A DNA stretch of 64,000 nucleotides from assembly GCA_009840635.1 (NCBI GenBank), contig VXNL01000001.1, positions 1 to 64,000 on the forward strand, written 5' to 3'. The stretch comes from Acidobacteriota bacterium (GTDB lineage Bacteria; Acidobacteriota; Vicinamibacteria; Marinacidobacterales; Marinacidobacteraceae). Position 1 is the first letter of the stretch, and each line of letters starts with the position of its first letter. A program made the position numbers and the translations under genes. The notes under the pieces were generated by a model. That model searched no databases, was not told where the DNA came from, and saw only the letters and a list, made by a program, of their open reading frames with translations. This document shows positions 57,067 through 64,000 of this stretch, in pieces.

Positions 57067-57397
57067 ATCCACGCCTCCGGTTGCGCTACCCGGATAGGGT
57101 CGTCATGCTCGCTATGCACAGGGGCGGGTGGATCGAACTGCCGCCCCCCAGGGGCCTCAGAGCTGGCCCAAACCGATCGTCTTCGGACCCCTCACCGAAC
57201 CGCCACTGCTGCCGCCTCCCAACACCCACGACCGAACGGTTACCCGCTTACCGCTTACCCAGAAATGCCCCAGCGTTCCCGTTCCGGCGTCGAACTCACA
57301 GACGTGGTAAGCAGAGTGATAGCCGGATATGCCGACGCGTGTAACTGTGTTTGGGATCAACGACTTACAAAGATGCCAAGTGGACCTGCGAGCCGCT
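57067..57397. other. Gene-free stretch at the island's right edge
   Basis: No supported gene. A minus-strand frame of 67 codons (57360-57157) is open but shows no domain and uneven composition. The first REP-like copy to the right of the island starts at 57398. Confidence 0.4.
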
Positions 57398-57425
57398 GTG
57401 CCGGCTGAAGCCGGCGTTCCAAGCC
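57398..57425. repeat. REP-like hairpin copy after the outer-membrane gene
   Basis: A reverse copy lies six bases beyond the stop of the outer-membrane protein gene. It is the first copy seen after the 22-kb gap. Confidence 0.85.
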
Positions 57426-57430
57426 GGCGG

Positions 57431-58795
57431 TCAGAAACGCCGGCGCCGGAAGCGGTTGTTCACCACGTTGTTGAAGATGGACCCGAACCGGAACTGGAAC
57501 CCCACCTCCATCCGGTAGTCGAAGTCGGTCGCGCGCTGCTGGAGCTGCAGCAGGGCCTCCTCGTCGGTGGCCTCCTCGGCGGCGAGGTAGATCTGGTCGT
57601 TCACCTGGGAGACGTTGCCGCGGAACTCGAGCTCGAGGCCCCGGAAGACCCGGAAGGAGAGGTTCCCGCCCAGGGACACCAGGCGCTGTTCGAAGTCGTG
57701 CAGGAAGTGGGAACCCCGCAGGTTGATCGAAGCGTTCCCCCAGGGCTGGCGCTGGCCGAAGCGGACGTTCATCGCCTGTTCCCAGCGTGTCTCTTCGGTC
57801 TCTCCGTAGATCGTGGACTCCGCGTAGTCGCGGTAGGCCGGGCCGATCGTGTAGTAGAAGGTGAGGCTGCGGCGGGTCGCCTCGTCGTAGGGGAAGACGC
57901 TGTACTCCAGCGCCGGCGAGAGTTCGACACGGAGGTCCTGGTTGTAGGTCAGGTTGCGGCTGGTGTTCGTGTCCATCCCGACCGACCAGTGCTCGAGGAG
58001 CGCGTACACGACCTGGGTGTCGAAGCTCCAGTTGGTGCGGGTGTCTTCGAAGGTTCCGTCGGAAAGCTCGATCGAGAGCCGGTCGTTCTCGATGTCTCCC
58101 GAGAACCGGACGCGCCAGTCGGGGGTGACCCGCGAAGCGGAAAAACCCCCCTCCAGGCTGGTACGCCGCTCGGAGGTCTCGCCTTCGATCCCCACCTCGC
58201 CGTCGACGCGGAACACCCAGAGGTTCCAGGGATCCTCCACCTCGTCCCGGGCGACCACCCCGCGGGCCACTGCCGCCTCCTCCCGGTCCGTCGGGCTGAT
58301 CGCGACGAGACCCCGGTATCCGGCCTCGTCCGCGAACGTGGCGAGCCCGAGGCCCATGGTGTGGACGATCCCGTCCAGGGTCTCGCGGTCGGTGTCGGTC
58401 GGCAGCGACCGGTAGCGGTGCTCGCCGTCGTAGCTCGCCTGTTCACCGGTGCCGATGAAATGGAGGAGGTACTCCCGTCCTCCAGCGCCGGTCGTCTGGC
58501 TGGTCATGATGAGGTGGACGTTCGAGTCCTCCTTGTCGTTGACCCAGTTCACCCAGTTGATCTCGGTCCGGTAGTAGCGGGAGTCGCACCGCGGTCCGGA
58601 GCAGTCGAAGAACACGTTGGGCCGCCCGTTCCCGTTCTGGGCGAGGGCGGGGGCCGCCAGGCCGCCGATCACGGCGGTCACAAGGGCGGCCAACGCGAAC
58701 GCTCCGCCGCGTCTGCCCAAGCGCCGCCCGGGGCGGCGGCGAAGGTCGGGTTCGGTCACACCCTCCCTTGGGAGGCGGCTCGTGCGACTACCCAT
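57431..58795 (-). CDS. Predicted outer-membrane beta-barrel protein
   Basis: This 454-residue protein has a signal peptide (ALAALVTAVIGGLAAPALAQ). The first mature part (VFFDCSGPRCDSRYYRTEIN) carries two Cys and a conserved-looking YYRTEINWVNW segment. Residues about 200-440 alternate polar/hydrophobic like a barrel. The C-terminus ends in a basic RFRRRRF, which is atypical, though it still ends in Phe. Related proteins occur in Bacteroidota, Acidobacteriota and Gemmatimonadota without assigned function. Confidence 0.6.
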   Translation of the reverse strand: MGSRTSRLPREGVTEPDLRRRPGRRLGRRGGAFALAALVTAVIGGLAAPALAQNGNGRPNVFFDCSGPRCDSRYYRTEINWVNWVNDKEDSNVHLIMTSQTTGAGGREYLLHFIGTGEQASYDGEHRYRSLPTDTDRETLDGIVHTMGLGLATFADEAGYRGLVAISPTDREEAAVARGVVARDEVEDPWNLWVFRVDGEVGIEGETSERRTSLEGGFSASRVTPDWRVRFSGDIENDRLSIELSDGTFEDTRTNWSFDTQVVYALLEHWSVGMDTNTSRNLTYNQDLRVELSPALEYSVFPYDEATRRSLTFYYTIGPAYRDYAESTIYGETEETRWEQAMNVRFGQRQPWGNASINLRGSHFLHDFEQRLVSLGGNLSFRVFRGLELEFRGNVSQVNDQIYLAAEEATDEEALLQLQQRATDFDYRMEVGFQFRFGSIFNNVVNNRFRRRRF

Positions 58796-58858
58796 GGTGT
58801 GTCCTGGTCAGCTCTCGGAAGTCAGCGTCCCACCACAACGTAACGGACGCGCCGACCG

Positions 58859-59068
58859 TCAACGTGTGGCTCGCGGGCTCTGTGCCCGCCGCGCCCCGCT
58901 GTGAACTGAGGAACATGAGGGGACCGAACCTCCGGACTCCTTCGCTGCCTCCACCCGCCGTTCGGCGATGAAATCGTCCACTTCGGCCCCAGTCGGGCTC
59001 CCGTATTTCCGGGCGAGAGCCTGGAGCTTGGCCACGGCCGCTTCCAGATCGGATTCCTTGTTCGACAT
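58859..59068 (-). CDS. Small hypothetical protein
   Basis: A 69-residue frame from ATG 59068: DLEAAVAKLQALARKYG followed by GAEVDDFIAERRVEAAKES, a pattern seen in small antitoxin-like or regulatory proteins, then a low-complexity tail. It could be the end of a gene truncated by rearrangement. Weak support. Confidence 0.35.
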   Translation of the reverse strand: MSNKESDLEAAVAKLQALARKYGSPTGAEVDDFIAERRVEAAKESGGSVPSCSSVHSGARRAQSPRATR

Positions 59069-59121
59069 CCGGCTCGCCTTTGGAGCGGGAAGCCTACACG
59101 CCGCCCTTCGTTGGTGTGCAT

Positions 59122-59149
59122 TGCCGGCCTGAAGGCCGGCGGTCCCTGG
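59122..59149. repeat. REP-like hairpin copy after the HIRAN gene
   Basis: A diverged copy (GCCGGCCTGAAGGCCGGC core) begins 11 bases beyond the HIRAN gene stop. Confidence 0.75.
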
Positions 59150-59160
59150 GTCTTCGATCC

Positions 59161-59886
59161 TCACGCGAGCGGCTGGAAGTCCTCGCCGCTCATGGGTTCG
59201 TGTTTCTGCCAGAAGCACACTGCCTCGACGAGCAAGCGATGACTTGAAGGGCGGGGGACAGGATTGACGCGGACAACCTTTGCGTCGTATCGCGTGGAAG
59301 AGGTCGCGAGCGACACTTCGTGTGCCAGAAACATCGGGACCCAGCCAACAAGCTGCCGTTCCTCGGTGTAGATCGCCACCGTCGGACTGTCCGGTAACTC
59401 CGACACCAAGTGCAGGTTTTCCCCCCGCTTCAACGCTTCAATCCGGCGCTGGGCACCCGAATTCAGGTGACGGGTGCGATGCGCGAAGAAACGGCACCGA
59501 AACGATCCATCATCCCCGCGCGTCAGCTTCGGGAACACGTTCAGTCGGTCGGTGACCCGATAGCCGCCATCCACCCAGAGCGCGTGGATGGGGGTGACCG
59601 ACGTTGGCAGATCCATGCTCTCGAGGTAGTCCGGGAGATCCGGCCGACGGCGATTCATCACACGGTTCTGGAAGACGGGAAACAGGTGGCTCGACTCGTA
59701 GCTCCGTCGCAGTTCGCCGAATCCCGGAACCGGCAACAGGATCTGGAGTTCCTCGGCCCGCTGCGAACCCCTCACATGCCGAAACCGGTACCACGGCCGT
59801 TCGAGGTCCAGATCAAGACGGCCGAGCGGCGTCCATTTTCGCCAATCGTTGTGGCTCCGCCCGGCGATGAAGAGCGTTCCGCTCAA
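59161..59886 (-). CDS. HIRAN-domain-like protein
   Basis: The 241-residue protein begins LFIAGRSHNDWRKWTPLGRL, has a conserved-looking middle (SSHLFPVFQNRVMNRRRPDL), and ends with a HIRAN-like segment (VAIYTEERQLVGWVPMFLAHE). HIRAN domains recognise DNA ends or damaged DNA when fused to helicases; stand-alone versions like this have unknown roles. It starts ten bases after the D-aminoacylase-like stop on the same strand. Confidence 0.6.
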   Translation of the reverse strand: MSGTLFIAGRSHNDWRKWTPLGRLDLDLERPWYRFRHVRGSQRAEELQILLPVPGFGELRRSYESSHLFPVFQNRVMNRRRPDLPDYLESMDLPTSVTPIHALWVDGGYRVTDRLNVFPKLTRGDDGSFRCRFFAHRTRHLNSGAQRRIEALKRGENLHLVSELPDSPTVAIYTEERQLVGWVPMFLAHEVSLATSSTRYDAKVVRVNPVPRPSSHRLLVEAVCFWQKHEPMSGEDFQPLA

Positions 59887-59896
59887 CCGCAGTCCC

Positions 59897-61531
59897 TCAC
59901 CGCCCCACGTACCCCGGGCCGCGGAGCACCTGGCCCGGCAGCTCGCCGGTCGGCTCGCCCTCGGCGATGATCGCGACGCCGTTCACGAAGACCCAGGGGA
60001 TTCCCGTCGGATAGCGCTCCGGCTCCTCGAAGGTGGCCTCGTCCTGGACCGTCTCCGGGTCGAAGAGGACCATGTCCGCCTTCATCCCCGGCCGCAGCAC
60101 CCCTCGGTCCGCGAGCCCGAGGCGGTTCGCGGGCGCCGAACTCATCTTGCGGATCGCCTCCTCCAGCGTCAGCAGTCCCTCCTCCCGGACGTACTTCGCC
60201 AGCACCCTCGGATAGGTGCCGAAGGACCGCGGATGCGGCTTCCCCATAGGCGTTCGCATCCCGGCGGCCAGCGCGCTGCCGTCGGAGCCGATGTGAGTGA
60301 AGGGTTGGGCGAGCGCCTGGACCAGGTTCACCTCCTCGTTTCCGAAGGAGATCTGGAACCCCTCGCCTTCCTGCTCGATGAGGAGGTCCAGCAGCCCTTC
60401 CTCGGGCGTGGTTCCCCGGGCTTCCCCGAGGTCCACGATCGAGAGCCCGTCCACCTCGTCCCGGAACGAGCTCACGAACGTCCGTCCCCAGCGGGGCCGC
60501 CGGGCCTCGGACTCCCGGAGCTCGGCGAGCAGCCGCTCCCGTTCGGCGGGGTCGGTCAACCGCCCGAGCATCCGGTCCACACCGCCTTCCTGAGCCCAGG
60601 CCGGCAAGAGCGACCGCAGGTAGGTCCAGCCCGCGATGTAGGGATAGACGTTCCCGGTCACGTCCACGCCCGCCGCCCGGGCCTCGGCGATCATCGCCGC
60701 GTACTCCGGGATCCGGGAGCTCGAGGTGGAGTTCAGGTGGTGGATCTCGACCGCGGTCCCCGCCTCGCGGCCGATCGTGATCCCCTCCGCGAGCCCCTCG
60801 AGGCCGCTGCGCAGGTGGGTCACGTAGATCCCTCCGTAGCCGGCGGCCACCCGGGTGAGCCGGATGAGTTCCTCGGTGCTCATGAAGGCGTTCGGGATGT
60901 AGGCCAGGCCGCTCGCCAGCGCGAACGCCCCCTCCTCCATCGCCTGGGCGACGAGCGCCTCCATGCGCTGGAGTTCCTCCTCGGTGGGGTCGCGTTCCTC
61001 GTACCCGACCACGGAGGCGCGGACCTGTCCCGAGCCCACGTAGGAGACGACGTTCGGGCCCACCCCGGCGAACTCCAGCCGGTCGAGATAGCCCCCGAGG
61101 GTGGTCCAGTCGCGCTCGATGGGCGGCGCCACCATCATCGGGTCGTCCACCGCGGGGCCCATCACCGGCCCCGCCGAGAGATGCTCTCCGAGCACCTCGG
61201 TGGTGACGCCCTGGGCGGTCTTGCTCAGGGCGCGGGGATCGACGATCAGCCCGTACTCCGAGTGGGCGTGCATGTCGATGAACCCGGGGGCGAGCACCAT
61301 CCCGCCGGCGTCGATCTCCCGAAGGGCGTCCGGTTCTTCCGGCCCCACGCTCACGATGGTGTCCCCGGCGACGGCGAGGTTCCCCCGGAACCAGGGGCCG
61401 CCGGTCCCGTCCACGATGCGCGCGCCGCGGATCAGCAGGTCGGCGGGTTGCGGGGCATCGCTGGCGGGCGGGCCGCACGCGGCCAGGGCCACTGCCACGA
61501 GTGCCGCCGCTGTCTTCGGAATGCGTCTCAT
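59897..61531 (-). CDS. N-acyl-D-amino-acid deacylase (D-aminoacylase-like) lipoprotein
   Basis: A 544-residue amidohydrolase with lipoprotein signal (VAVALAACG). DLLIRGARIVDGTGGPWFRG, GFIDMHAHSEYGL (HxH metal site), GVTTEVLGEHLSAGPV, IYVTHLRS, EIHHLNS and HIGSDGSAL place it in the D-aminoacylase group, which releases D-amino acids from N-acyl forms. The usual GVTTxxxGNCG block reads GVTTEVLGEHLS, so the Cys ligand of classical D-aminoacylases is replaced. Periplasmic recycling of D-amino-acid derivatives is the likely role. Confidence 0.82.
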   Translation of the reverse strand: MRRIPKTAAALVAVALAACGPPASDAPQPADLLIRGARIVDGTGGPWFRGNLAVAGDTIVSVGPEEPDALREIDAGGMVLAPGFIDMHAHSEYGLIVDPRALSKTAQGVTTEVLGEHLSAGPVMGPAVDDPMMVAPPIERDWTTLGGYLDRLEFAGVGPNVVSYVGSGQVRASVVGYEERDPTEEELQRMEALVAQAMEEGAFALASGLAYIPNAFMSTEELIRLTRVAAGYGGIYVTHLRSGLEGLAEGITIGREAGTAVEIHHLNSTSSSRIPEYAAMIAEARAAGVDVTGNVYPYIAGWTYLRSLLPAWAQEGGVDRMLGRLTDPAERERLLAELRESEARRPRWGRTFVSSFRDEVDGLSIVDLGEARGTTPEEGLLDLLIEQEGEGFQISFGNEEVNLVQALAQPFTHIGSDGSALAAGMRTPMGKPHPRSFGTYPRVLAKYVREEGLLTLEEAIRKMSSAPANRLGLADRGVLRPGMKADMVLFDPETVQDEATFEEPERYPTGIPWVFVNGVAIIAEGEPTGELPGQVLRGPGYVGR

Positions 61532-61586
61532 CTGCCTGCCTCCCGGGGCTTTCGCCGCGCTGGACAGGCTAACAGTGGCGGGGACC

Positions 61587-61702
61587 GCTTGGAACGCCGG
61601 CTTCAGCCGGCACCCCGCCGGAGGCGGGCGGCGGGAAGGATCTCATTCGCCGGTATGACGCGGGGGCTTGTGCGTGCCGGCTGAAGCCGGCGTTCCAAGC
61701 CG
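61587..61702. repeat. Two REP-like hairpin copies in inverted orientation
   Basis: A forward copy (61587-61614) and a reverse copy (61674-61702) face each other across about 60 bases in the leader of the D-aminoacylase-like gene. Another palindrome (GTGCGGAGCACCGCAC) follows near 61777. The second integrase leader begins just beyond. Confidence 0.85.
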
Positions 61703-61932
61703 GTGGCGCCATCTGGGCTCTTGGGCTCCGCGCCGAGGTGGGAGCCGCGATTCTCGCGCGGAGTCACGTCGTGCGCGGTGCGGAGCACCGCACTTTTCCG
61801 TTTCCGTAGCGTTCCGTATGGTGCCATGTCGCCCCACTACTGTGCCCATTCTCAAAGGATTACAGTGCTATACTGTCCCCTCCAGAACCACCCAGACCCC
61901 CGCGTTCCCGCTCATTTCGTGTCTCTCATGTG

Positions 61933-63171
61933 ATGCCCAGTCGAACCCAGAGCGACGCCATCCAGCGTCCCTACCGCCTCTCCACCCGCTTCGTCGAGAC
62001 CATACAGGAACCCGGACGCTACGGCGACGGCCGCGGCTCCGGCGGTTTGTCCCTCCGGGTCAAGCTGACCGCCCGCGGAGAGCTCGCCAAGTCGTGGGGA
62101 CAGCGCATCAGCATCGACGGACGGCCGCGCAACCTCGGACTCGGCTCCTGGCCCCACGTCACCCTCGCCGAGGCGCGCCAGAAGTGCGCCCTCAACCTCC
62201 TGGCGCGACAGCGCGGCGAGCTGGTCACCGGCAAGAGGCGGACGGTCCCCAGCTTCGCCGAAGCCGTGGAGAAGGTCATTGCGGTCCATTCCGCCGGCTG
62301 GAAGGACGGCGGCCGGTCCGAGCAGCTCTGGCGCTCGAGCCTCAGGGACTACGCGATCCCACGGCTCGGCAGGCGTCCGGTGGACCGGATCTGTACCTCG
62401 GACGTGATGGCGGTCCTGCTCCCGATCTGGAACGAGAAGCGGGAAACGGCGAAGCGGGTGCGGCGGCGGATCTCCGCGGTGATGCGCTGGGCGGTGGCCC
62501 AGGGCTACCGGGAGGACAACCCGGCGGGCGACGCCATCGGCGAGGCGCTGCCGTACAACGGCGTCCGGCGTCGGCATCACCCGGCGCTGCCGTATGCCGA
62601 GGTCGCCGCGGCGATCCAGGCGGTCCGGACGTCGGGAGCCTCTCCCGCGCCCGCGCTGGCGTTCGAGTTCCTCGTCCTGACGGCGTGCCGGAGCGGTGAG
62701 GTGCGCGGTGCGGTATGGGAAGAAATGGACCGTTCCGGGCGGGTATGGCGCATTCCGCCTGAGCGGATGAAGGCGGGCCGGGAGCACCGGGTTCCGCTGT
62801 CCGGCAGGGCGCTGGCGGTCCTGGAGGAAGCCCGGGCGCTCGCGGACGGCTCGGGGATGGTGTTCCCCTCGGCTCGCGGCGGGCCGCTCAGCGGGGAGGC
62901 GATCGCGAAGCTGGTGCGGGATCTCGGGATCGGCGCGGTGCCCCACGGGTTCCGTTCGAGCTTCCGGGACTGGGCGGCGGAGTGCTCCGACGCCCCCCGT
63001 GAGGTGTGCGAACTGGCGCTGGCGCACGTGAACACGAACGCCATCGAGGCCGCCTACCGGCGCACCGATCTGTTCGAGCGGCGGCGGGCGCTCATGGAGC
63101 AGTGGGCGGTGTTCCTGGACGGATCCACACGGGGGTACCGGGGCTTCCGGCCCGGCGGCGGGCCGCGGTAG
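61933..63171 (+). CDS. Tyrosine-type site-specific integrase (copy 2)
   Basis: A 412-residue P4-type integrase closely similar along its whole length to the one at 37489. Catalytic residues are intact: Arg in LTACRSGEVRG, HxxR in VPHGFRSSFRDWAAE, LALAHVN, and Tyr in IEAAYRRTDLFERR. ATG 61933 is used (GTG 61930 is equivalent). TATACT at 61869 is in the same leader motif as the first integrase. It likely marks the left end of a second insertion that continues past the window. Confidence 0.9.
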   Translation: MPSRTQSDAIQRPYRLSTRFVETIQEPGRYGDGRGSGGLSLRVKLTARGELAKSWGQRISIDGRPRNLGLGSWPHVTLAEARQKCALNLLARQRGELVTGKRRTVPSFAEAVEKVIAVHSAGWKDGGRSEQLWRSSLRDYAIPRLGRRPVDRICTSDVMAVLLPIWNEKRETAKRVRRRISAVMRWAVAQGYREDNPAGDAIGEALPYNGVRRRHHPALPYAEVAAAIQAVRTSGASPAPALAFEFLVLTACRSGEVRGAVWEEMDRSGRVWRIPPERMKAGREHRVPLSGRALAVLEEARALADGSGMVFPSARGGPLSGEAIAKLVRDLGIGAVPHGFRSSFRDWAAECSDAPREVCELALAHVNTNAIEAAYRRTDLFERRRALMEQWAVFLDGSTRGYRGFRPGGGPR

Positions 63172-63393
63172 GAGGCGATCCAGTTGCTCACCCACTCAGC
63201 TACAGTTCCCGTTGCGCGACCTGTCTTCAGGATCCGCCACTCGGGAGCAGTAGTGAACTACGATCTCGGAAGAGTCCGCCACGAGAGAACCAGTTACTCC
63301 GATTGGTGGCGGGGACAACGATCACATCCCGCTGGTCGAGGATCGGGGCAACATCGGGTGCATATTCCCTCACCGCGATTGTCCGCAGAAGTG

Positions 63394-64000
63394 ATGGGCA
63401 CCGCTCTCTGGGCGTCAATCGCCTGGTTGATCGCCGCGGCGGGCTGCGGCACCGGGAACGACAGAGAGCCTGTAGCGATGCCGACCATGCCGGCGCCGCC
63501 ACCTCCGCTGAACGCGCCGGAAGCTCCGACCGGTGTTCGAGTTTCGGACCACGGCCAGAACTTCGTGGTGTGGACTTGGGACCCCGTGGAAGGCGCGACG
63601 GCCTACGAGGGACATGCCTTCCTCGAAAGTGAGCCTGACGACGTTACCCGCTTCCAAACGCGAGGACTGACTTACCGATATGAAGGTCTTCGCGCCGGAG
63701 AGCTTGCGTCGCTAGCGCTGCGTGCAGTAAGAGAAACCCCGGCTGGTCGAGTCCACGGTCCGTGGGCAGAACGGTCCTCCGTGTACACCCTTCAGCCAAC
63801 CCCCGGCCCACTCGCCGCCTGCGGAGATCAACGGGATCAGGCCTTGGCCTACTCCTTCTCCGGGTTTCCGCTGGTCGTCCAGGAGTGGAAGCCCGGCCGT
63901 CCGATCCGATTCCGGGTGGACGCAGCCGCAATCATCGCGGGCAGCATGCGAATAGGGCAGCCGGAGTTCCTCGAAGACGAGGTCCTACAGCCGCTCCGCG
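63394..64000 (+). CDS. Lipoprotein with fibronectin-type-III-like domain (runs off the right end)
   Basis: The frame from ATG 63394 is open to the last base, giving over 200 residues without a stop. The lipobox is IAAAGC (Cys18), followed by a Pro-rich linker (PTMPAPPPPLNAPE). Residues about 55-135 resemble a fibronectin III or similar beta-sandwich (FVVWTWDPVEGATAYEGHAF). The remaining part is unassigned. Likely surface or periplasmic cargo of the second integrase's insertion. The 63172-63393 interval shows no gene. Confidence 0.6.
   Translation, partial: MGTALWASIAWLIAAAGCGTGNDREPVAMPTMPAPPPPLNAPEAPTGVRVSDHGQNFVVWTWDPVEGATAYEGHAFLESEPDDVTRFQTRGLTYRYEGLRAGELASLALRAVRETPAGRVHGPWAERSSVYTLQPTPGPLAACGDQRDQALAYSFSGFPLVVQEWKPGRPIRFRVDAAAIIAGSMRIGQPEFLEDEVLQPLR

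Noticed and set aside
57157..57360. 67-codon minus-strand gene
   Set aside because: Open frame only; no domain, ribosome site or neighbour relation supports it.

Overview
The window is a GC-rich chromosomal segment from a Gram-negative bacterium. Supporting features are a TonB-dependent receptor with an N-terminal carboxypeptidase-like domain, a Tsx-type channel, several lipoproteins, twin-arginine exported enzymes and several periplasmic-type amidohydrolases. This repertoire fits an Acidobacteriota- or Gemmatimonadota-like lineage, but no marker gene fixes the taxonomy. The first 90 bases are almost pure C and look like a contig-end artefact.

Left block (about 0.1-35.1 kb) reads as host chromosome. 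It holds a HEPN-like pair, a spermidine-synthase-like membrane/TPR fusion, a mycobacterial Sdh1-type succinate dehydrogenase operon, a formylglycine-generating enzyme and Tsx-like channel pair, an exported isoaspartate methyltransferase and a WYL regulator. An operon of BCCT transporter, homoserine dehydrogenase and two sarcosine-oxidase-like Tat lipoproteins follows. Next come a Tat-exported class V aminotransferase, the TonB receptor with a clear terminator, a LOG protein, an orphan branched-chain-type binding lipoprotein and a higBA toxin-antitoxin pair. A gamma-glutamyltransferase/amidohydrolase pair, an ABC-2 exporter/amidohydrolase/TPR operon and an orphan CoxL-like molybdoprotein complete the block. 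A REP-like family (conserved GCCGGCTTCAGCCGGC-type hairpin, about 17 copies) sits mostly just after stop codons here.

Accessory island (about 35.1-57.4 kb) contains none of these REP elements. It starts with an A+T-richer segment holding a lipoprotein and a DUF4238-like gene, bracketed by related imperfect inverted repeats. A tyrosine integrase and several small orphan genes follow, with remnants of a second integrase and of mobilization genes. An unrecognised cytoplasmic/membrane gene pair precedes a type I restriction-modification operon. In that operon the specificity subunit is fused to a MntA-type nucleotidyltransferase and is preceded by a HepT-type HEPN gene. A roughly 150-bp element with long inverted repeats occurs three times; two copies point toward each other around the restriction operon and the third abuts a decayed mobC-mobA module. 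The island ends with a caspase-like protease, an EcoRII-type endonuclease remnant, an IS21 istB remnant and a two-gene hypothetical operon.

Right block (57.4-64 kb) returns to REP-bearing chromosome with an outer-membrane protein, a HIRAN-domain protein and a D-aminoacylase-like lipoprotein. A second, closely related integrase then marks another insertion, and a lipoprotein gene runs off the right end.

The strongest candidates for something undescribed are the HepT / MntA-HsdS restriction operon, the repeat-bracketed DUF4238 element, the triplicated inverted-repeat element, and the 40.6-42.0 kb gene pair.
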